A DNA stretch of 64,000 bases from Sordaria brevicollis. Lineage: Eukaryota > Ascomycota > Sordariomycetes > Sordariales > Sordariaceae. The notes below the pieces were generated by a model. The model had not been told where the DNA came from. It was given only the letters and a program-made list of their open reading frames with translations, and did no database searches. The position numbers and the translations under genes were made by a program. Of this stretch, positions 59,963-64,000 are shown piece by piece (position 1 is the first letter of the stretch; the number at the start of each line of letters is the position of its first letter). The stretch covers positions 167,416 to 231,415 of the forward strand of contig JAUTDP010000021.1 of the NCBI GenBank assembly GCA_033439795.1, read 5' to 3'.

Positions 59963-61000
59963 ACCCCTTTTAAGAAGGGCCTTATCGCTATTATTACTAT
60001 CGCCGGCACCCCCGGCACGCTTGCCACCCCCTCCGGCCGCTTTAAGCCGCCCCTTAACACTTTTTTACCGTTGCGTATAATTAAGAGGAAGCGGGTAAGT
60101 ATTTTTAGTGCTTTAATTCTTTTTATATATTAACCGTTTTGCGTATAATTAGGACGATAATAATAATAATAATAATAACGACGATACCCCTAAGCTATAG
60201 GGTAAACTGTGCTAGAACCCGTATTTCTATTATATATATAATAGTTATTTTTACGTAGAGAGTATTAAGTCGGCTATTAAATATTACTATTATATTGTAG
60301 CTAAATAACTATATTAACCTCCTTAATAAAAAATTGTCGATATTTACTATTATTTTTAAAGAAAGGGCGATAATAACGATACCCGCGTATATTATAATAA
60401 TATTATAGATATTATCGGCCTTCTCGAAGCCTTAGAGAAGAATAAAATTATCCTTAAATTAGTATTTAATTATATTTTATTCTATACATTGTATATATTT
60501 ATTAATATTATTTTATTAAGGGGTCCTTTAAGTATTTATTTGGTATTGAATTATCCGTTTTTGCCGACGACGGTAATAAGAAGAAGAAGGTACGCTTTAA
60601 CTCCTCGGAGTTTAAAACTTTCGATGCCCTCCCTCCTTCCGTTTAACCCTCTTCTTTTGGCTAACCCTTTTCCGGCCGCTATACCCTCCGTCTTTTAGGT
60701 ATTTTTATCCCCGTTACTACCCTTACTGCCCTTACCGCCTTTATTCCGCCGGCCGATTTTATTTTTATAGTTGAATATTGAACTTTAATAAAGTAGTTCG
60801 ATAGCTTGGCTAAGCGGTTATTTATAATGGAGAGTAAAGTTACGGTATTTTTTGCGCCGAAATAATAGAAGGAGAAAGAGAAGGAGAAGGAGAAGAAGAA
60901 GGAGAACGATAAAATAGTACTTGTAGCGGTATTTTGTACCGAGTTTAATTACGATTTCGGAAATTTTATAGAGGATTGGGATAATAATTAAATATAATAA
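59963..61000 (+). pseudogene. Decayed intron-bearing gene inside the Helitron, function unknown
   Basis: Exon-like frame 59963-60094 ends at a donor GTAAGT; intron 60095-60152 (58 bp, with TTAAC and an AG end) restores an open phase. A second candidate intron 60462-60520 (GTATTT..TTAAG) joins EALEKNKIILKL to GSFKYLFGIELSVFADDG, followed by KKKKVRFNSSEFKTFDALPP. Further on, EKEKEKEKKKEN precedes LVAVFCTEFNYDFGNFIEDW. RIP-type stops occur. No domain is recognised. It may be a captured host gene or a Helitron accessory gene. Confidence 0.45.
60868..60915 (+). repeat. Purine microsatellite (GGAGAA)n
   Basis: About eight GGAGAA/GAGAAG units, encoding Glu/Lys in the decayed gene. Confidence 0.7.
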
Positions 61001-61179
61001 TTATTTTGTTTGAGTATATATTTATATTTACGATACTTTTATTTTAATTACTTTTTTTTCGTTTTATTAATATTACGGCTTTCCTTCTTTCTTTATAAAT
61101 GACGTTGTTATTAATAATATGTATAATGCTATTCGATTTTAATTATTACGATTTTTAATATTATTACTATTATTACGAC

Positions 61180-61545
61180 CTTTTTTCACGATTTTTACGA
61201 ATTTTACTATTTTTAATACTATTACCGCTATTATTACCTTCGATATTATTAATTTTATTATTTTTACTAATTTTATTAATTTTACTACTTTTACTACTAA
61301 TTTTATTAATTTTACTACTTTTAATGCCTTTATTACCTTTAATATTATTACCGCTATTATTACTTTCGATATTATTAATTTTATTAATTTTATTACTTTT
61401 AATACCTTCGATATTATTAATTTTACTAATTTTATTACCCTTAATATTGTTACCGCTATTATTACCTTCGATATTATTAATTTTATTACTTTTAATACCT
61501 TTACCGCCTTTAATATTATCGCCGCTATTACTATTATTACCGCTA
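61180..61545 (+). repeat. TTATTA / TTTACTA-rich minisatellite
   Basis: Interspersed units ATTATTAATTTTA, CTACTTTTA and TACCTTCGATATTATT occur about 15 times. The low complexity gives the Leu/Ile-rich open frame at 61324-61599, which is not a gene. Confidence 0.75.
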
Positions 61546-61824
61546 TCCTTAACCTATATATCCTTTTATAAAATATATTTAAAGACTATTTATTATTAAT
61601 ATAGGGGGTAATCTAATTATAATAGCTCTATAATTTAAGTAGGGGGGATTATACTTTTATTTACTATATTGGTTCTAAATTAGCTTCTATTCTTAGACGA
61701 TTCGGACCCCCGGATTCGACTTTCGGACCCTTGGACCCGGACCTTTCGCTTCCCTAAACCCGGATTAAAAACTTTACTCTTAATATAAATTGAACCTATA
61801 TTACTAATTTGATTATAATAACCC

Positions 61825-61905
61825 AACCGATTAACCGACCGACCGACCGATTGAGATAAGATAAAACTTAAGAAGATATTGATTAATCGACCGACCGATT
61901 ATAAT
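61825..61905. repeat. (GACC)n short repeat
   Basis: AACCGACCGACCGACCGATT at 61832-61851 and a shorter copy at 61888-61900. Confidence 0.6.
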
Positions 61906-62134
61906 AAAATAAAATTTAAGATAAGATATTGCGAAAGGAAGGATTGGAGGATATATAAAAAAAACCCTATTTACGAAAAGTAGTTTATAGTATTAGTAAG
62001 GCGTGAGATTAAGGTATGGGTAAATACGGGCTATCCTTCGGGTATTGTTGACGGAGAGTTTAAGTGTACGATTCTCTATAAGATATTAGGGCGGGGCTCG
62101 TACTATAAGACTTGAATTCCTCTTTTTTTTTTTT

Positions 62135-62514
62135 TGAAAAATTTCTAATAAATTTTAAGATAGATAATAACTTCGTGATAGTTTAACTTGGTGAAAAAAA
62201 TCTAGAAAAAATTTAAGATAGATAATAACTTCGTGATAATTTAATTTAGTGAAAAAATTCTGAAAAAAAATCTAAGATAGAAATAATTTTAGAATAGTTT
62301 AATTTAGTGAAAAAAATTTGGAAAAAAAAATCTAAGATAGAAATAACTTTGTTATAGTTTAATTTAGTGAAAAAATTCTAAAAAAATTAAAGATAAATAA
62401 TAACTTCGTAATAGTTTAATTTAGTGAAAAAAAATTGAAAAAAAAATCTAAGATAGAAATAAGTTCGTAATAATTTAATTTAGTGAAAAAAAAAAATGAA
62501 AAAAAAATAAGATT
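62135..62514 (+). repeat. Tandem array of ~62-bp units, six copies
   Basis: Each unit has AAGATAGATAATAACTTCGT, AGTTTAATTTAGTG and a poly-A block (AAAAAA..TCT..AAAAAA). The array stops ~23 bp before the right inverted repeat, a place where Helitrons often carry minisatellites (family knowledge). Confidence 0.85.
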
Positions 62515-62536
62515 AAATTTTATAACCCAGTGTACA

Positions 62537-62567
62537 TCTCTAAACCTATGTTGAGGCGAAGCTTCAA
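62537..62567 (-). repeat. Right (subterminal) inverted repeat of the Helitron candidate
   Basis: Reverse complement matches 49674-49703 over ~31 positions, with four C/T differences and one gap. Confidence 0.75.
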
Positions 62568-62655
62568 GTAGAATTCTACCCCTTTGGAGTACGGTGTAAA
62601 ATTTGCCGCAGGCAAATTTTGCGGGGGTACGGGGGCGGCAGCCCTCGTATACTAA
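62568..62655. other. Palindrome and GC-rich hairpin, candidate Helitron 3' end
   Basis: GTAGAATTCTAC (62568-62579) is a perfect palindrome. AAAATTTGCC-GCA-GGCAAATTTT (62599-62621) forms a 10-bp stem. GC-rich sequence with GGGGGTACGGGGGCGGC follows and ends near 62650 at an AT trinucleotide tract. This segment shows almost no RIP. Confidence 0.6.
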
Positions 62656-62780
62656 TAATAATATCCCGTTTTGTAATAATAATTTCCCTATTAATAATAA
62701 TAATAATTTCCCTATTAATAATAATAATAATTTTCTTATTAATAATAATAATAATATTCTTATTAATTATAATAGTAAAT
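62656..62780 (+). repeat. TAA-trinucleotide minisatellite
   Basis: Repeated TTCCCTATTAATAATAATAA-type units (~25 bp, four to five copies). The Asn-rich open frame across it (62603-62890) is a by-product. Confidence 0.7.
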
Positions 62781-63829
62781 TCCTTATAAATTATAATAAT
62801 AAACGCTTCCTTATTTTAAATTATAATAATTCCCTAATAAATTTTAATATTTTAATCGGTTCTATTCGCTTCCTTTTTAAAAATAATTAGGACGATTAAT
62901 ATTATATTATATTTAATATTCTTTAAGAATATTTTTGCAAATTCGATTATTAAAATAATATATTAGCCGAATAAACCGAATTATTTAAAAAGTTAATAAT
63001 TCGTAAAAATTAATATAATTAATTAATTAAATCGTTATATATCGTTTCCGGCCAATATTAATAGAATTATTTTCCTTTTTAATATTTTAATACGAAATAA
63101 ATAAAATATAAAAAAAAAGCAAAAAAAAGTAATTAAAAATAGTAAACGAATTCTATTCGCTATTCTTCTTTTAATTTAATTATTAAGTAATATTTATTTA
63201 ATTTATTTAATTAAAAAGCTTATAATAAAATTCTTTCGGCTTTAATTCTATTATTTAAATAAATTAAACATTATTCCCTCGTTTATAGTTAACTGGTTTT
63301 TATAAATTATATATTTATTATTTAAATATAATCGCATATAATATAACCGTATATTTTTTTCTTTATTTTATAAAAATAAATAAAAGTATCGATTTCGGGA
63401 GCCTTTTTTTAAAAGAAGAAAATTCGTAGGCTAATTACTTCTATTTTAATTTAAACGAGGAATAAATTCTTTACTTTTAATAACGGGTAATATTCGTCTA
63501 TTTTTTTAAAAAATTAATATTTTTTTTATTTCTTCCTTTTTTAATTAATTATATATTATTAAATTATAATATTATTAAACTTAAAATTGAAATTAGTTAT
63601 AGTAAATTTATTTTACTATTTTAATTTAGCTACTATTATTATTAATTAATAATTATAATATAATATTTATTTCTTTTTCGTTACGTTTTTTAATTATTAT
63701 TTTTAATCGGATTTTAAAAATTTTTGTAATTATAACGATTAAATAAATATATTTATTAGGGTTAATTTTATTATAATCGTTGAAAGTTTTTCCGTTAGTA
63801 TTAATTTTCCGTTTATTTCGTTTTAAAGG
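62781..63829. repeat. AT-rich subtelomeric sequence
   Basis: About 1.05 kb of RIP-like AT-rich DNA next to the telomere. No domain, repeat array or RNA gene recognised. Confidence 0.45.
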
Positions 63830-64000
63830 TTAGGGTTAGGGTTAGGGTTAGGGTCAGGGTTAGGGTTAGGGTTAGGGTTAGGGTTAGGGTTAGGGTTAGG
63901 GTTAGGGTTAGGGTTAGGGTTAGGGTTAGGGTTAGGGTTAGGGTTAGGGTTAGGGTTAGGTTAGGGTTAGGGTTAGGGTTAGGGTTAGGGTAGGGTTAGG
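63830..64000 (+). repeat. Telomere (TTAGGG)n
   Basis: About 28 TTAGGG units run 5' to 3' toward the window end, so this is the G-rich strand at the right chromosome terminus. Variants: one TCAGGG (63854-63859), one short TTAGG (~63955) and one short TAGGG (~63990). The ~170-bp length fits the short telomeres reported for Neurospora (general knowledge). Confidence 0.97.

Larger units (their letters stand above)
49674..62650 (+). mobile_element. Large RIP-mutated Helitron (Helitron2-like) candidate
   Basis: Rep and Pif1-type helicase remains lie on the plus strand between a ~31-bp inverted repeat: 49674-~49703 and its reverse complement ~62537-62567. The first 12 bases (TTGAAGCTTCGC) match exactly and the rest differ only by C/T, plus one 1-base gap. 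The right repeat is subterminal; after it come a palindrome (GTAGAATTCTAC) and a GC-rich hairpin near 62600-62625, as described for Helitron2/Helentron asymmetric ends (family knowledge). Length ~12.9 kb is large, explained in part by minisatellites and a second decayed gene. The right end and the target site are my estimate. Confidence 0.72.

Noticed and set aside
61324..61599. 91-codon Leu/Ile-rich open frame
   Set aside because: It follows a low-complexity TTATTA repeat; hydrophobicity is a composition artefact.
62603..62890. 95-codon Asn-rich open frame
   Set aside because: It is produced by the TAATAA minisatellite and overlaps the Helitron hairpin; no protein features.

Overview
The window is the right-hand end of a chromosome from a filamentous ascomycete, very probably a Neurospora species (N. 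crassa fits best). Three things point there. The last ~170 bases are a TTAGGG telomere running toward the window end. Long AT-rich tracts show the signature of repeat-induced point mutation (RIP): C:G to T:A transitions only, few CpA/TpG, and transposon reading frames broken by TAA/TAG. The genes have short 55-80 bp introns with GT..AG ends and fungal domain architectures.

Gene-rich blocks alternate with RIP-mutated transposon blocks. Block 1 (1-11.1 kb) carries a partial secreted FAD oxidase (AA7-like), a mitochondrial squalene/phytoene-synthase-fold protein (NDUFAF6-like), a RAD5 helicase/ubiquitin ligase, an aldo/keto reductase with an 11-bp microexon, a DUF6594 membrane protein and an intron-containing tRNA-Thr(CGT). 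It is followed by a RIP-mutated hAT transposon (~11.4-14.57 kb, minus strand). Block 2 (14.7-30.85 kb) carries a 1783-residue hybrid histidine kinase, an RRB1/GRWD1 WD40 protein, an O-fucosyltransferase-like type II membrane protein, a glutamine/cysteine-rich small protein, a secreted CBM1 protein and a secreted HNH-type nuclease. Next is a nest of two LTR retrotransposons: a Ty1/copia element (30856-43933, minus strand, 189-bp LTRs, TSD TTAGT/TCAGT) split by a Ty3/gypsy chromovirus (34652-42103, plus strand, two 282-bp LTRs, TSD TTATT). Block 3 (43.94-47.2 kb) holds one alpha/beta-hydrolase gene with four exons.

The last 16.6 kb is subtelomeric. A RIP-mutated zone (47.2-49.67 kb) contains a small GC-normal island and a GC-rich hairpin region. 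A very large candidate Helitron (49674 to ~62.65 kb) follows, with Rep (HUH) and Pif1-type helicase remains on the plus strand, a ~31-bp inverted repeat at its ends, minisatellites inside and a 3' hairpin. A second intron-bearing decayed gene lies downstream of its helicase. About 1.2 kb of AT-rich DNA then leads to the telomere.

Several products are secreted or membrane proteins typical of plant-biomass growth (oxidase, CBM1 protein, nuclease), but there is no clear biosynthetic cluster. The conserved housekeeping genes (RAD5, RRB1, NDUFAF6-like) are in the centromere-proximal part. Exon borders were inferred by eye from splice signals, frame continuity and family similarity; all reported spliced lengths are multiples of three.
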